Assembly: GCA_037139855.1 (NCBI GenBank)
Contig: JBAXFM010000276.1
Location: 1-6,920 of the forward strand
DNA from: CAIVAT01 sp037139855
Lineage (GTDB): Bacteria; Bacteroidota; Bacteroidia; Bacteroidales; FEN-979
Length of the DNA: 6,920 bases
Reading direction: 5' to 3'
The translations under genes and the position numbers were made by a program. Positions 6,670 through 6,920 of this stretch are shown here, piece by piece (position 1 is the stretch's first letter; every line of letters starts with the position of its first letter). The notes under the pieces are model-generated. The model saw only the letters and a list, made by a program, of their open reading frames with translations, was not told where the DNA came from and did not search any database.

Positions 6670-6702
6670 CCATTATTTATTGCACAAATAAAAATCGAAA
6701 AT

Positions 6703-6920
6703 ATGAAAAGTAAACTGTTACCAATTATCATCGCAGCCGTCCCTTTGTTCATTTGGAGCTGTTCGTCAAACAATGACCTTCCTGTGGCAAAAGATCCGCA
6801 AATGCTTAAGCTGTCGGCGCCCATCCTGGTCAATGCCGATTCAACGGTGATCCTGTTAGCTGATTATCTGCAACGGCCAAACCAGATTGATTCACTGGAA
6901 CTTGATCCTGCACTTGGCGC
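6703..6920 (+). CDS. Lipoprotein of unknown function, N-terminal part (3' end outside window)
   Basis: An open frame starts at ATG 6703 and runs off the right edge, giving 72 complete codons. It begins MKSKLLPIIIAAVPLFIWSC: a basic n-region, a hydrophobic core and a lipobox-like end, with C20 as the expected lipidated residue, followed by SSNNDLPVAKDP. This marks a signal peptidase II substrate anchored in the periplasmic face of a membrane or on the cell surface. The run after Cys is polar and only weakly acidic, so surface export is not clear. The remaining residues (LKLSAPILVNADSTVILLADYLQRPNQIDSLELDP, in part) look like the start of a beta-rich domain that I do not recognise with confidence. 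It starts 33 bp after the esterase stop, so it probably belongs to the same operon. An outer-membrane glycan-binding protein or another glycoside hydrolase is a reasonable guess from position only. Confidence 0.8.
   Translation, partial: MKSKLLPIIIAAVPLFIWSCSSNNDLPVAKDPQMLKLSAPILVNADSTVILLADYLQRPNQIDSLELDPALG

Noticed and set aside
6676..6692. TTTATT-GCACA-AATAAA inverted repeat between the esterase and the lipoprotein gene
   Set aside because: A 6-bp stem made only of A-T pairs is too weak for a terminator and is likely by chance in AT-rich spacer. An operator role cannot be supported from one copy.

Overview
The window looks like an alpha-glucan (maltodextrin/starch) utilisation cluster from a member of the Bacteroidota. 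Three things point to that phylum: a type IX secretion (T9SS) C-terminal sorting domain on one protein, a periplasmic neopullulanase/cyclomaltodextrinase of the SusA type, and starts without clear Shine-Dalgarno sequences, with AT-rich intergenic heptamer repeats. The T9SS signal and the gene content suggest an environmental Bacteroidales or Flavobacteriia-like organism. The genus cannot be read from this sequence. All supported genes are on the + strand.

Layout: 1-236 is the 3' end of a sugar transporter of the major facilitator superfamily (MFS). 287-1798 is malQ (4-alpha-glucanotransferase). 1799-1970 is almost entirely a palindromic repeat element, with arms built from CGCAGAG-like units. 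1971-3851 is an exported GH13 enzyme. 3852-3925 is mostly a 7-bp tandem repeat. 3926-5221 is a second, complete MFS sugar transporter, distantly paralogous to the first. 5236-6669 is an exported esterase with a CBM48-like glycan-binding domain in front and a T9SS sorting domain behind. 6703-6920 is the start of a lipoprotein that runs off the window. No stretch over 300 bases lacks a gene, and no RNA gene or CRISPR array was seen.

Inferred logic: the T9SS esterase and perhaps the lipoprotein act at or outside the outer membrane. The GH13 enzyme cuts malto-oligosaccharides or cyclodextrins in the periplasm. The two MFS proteins carry maltose or short maltodextrins across the inner membrane. 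MalQ disproportionates them in the cytosol. The tight spacing (14 to about 170 bp, all co-oriented) fits one operon interrupted by two repeat elements that could tune expression between genes.

No clearly new system is visible. The points most worth a second look are the CBM48-esterase-T9SS protein in an alpha-glucan locus, the repeat element filling the malQ-GH13 gap, and the heptamer repeats, one of which appears to have supplied the last seven codons of malQ.
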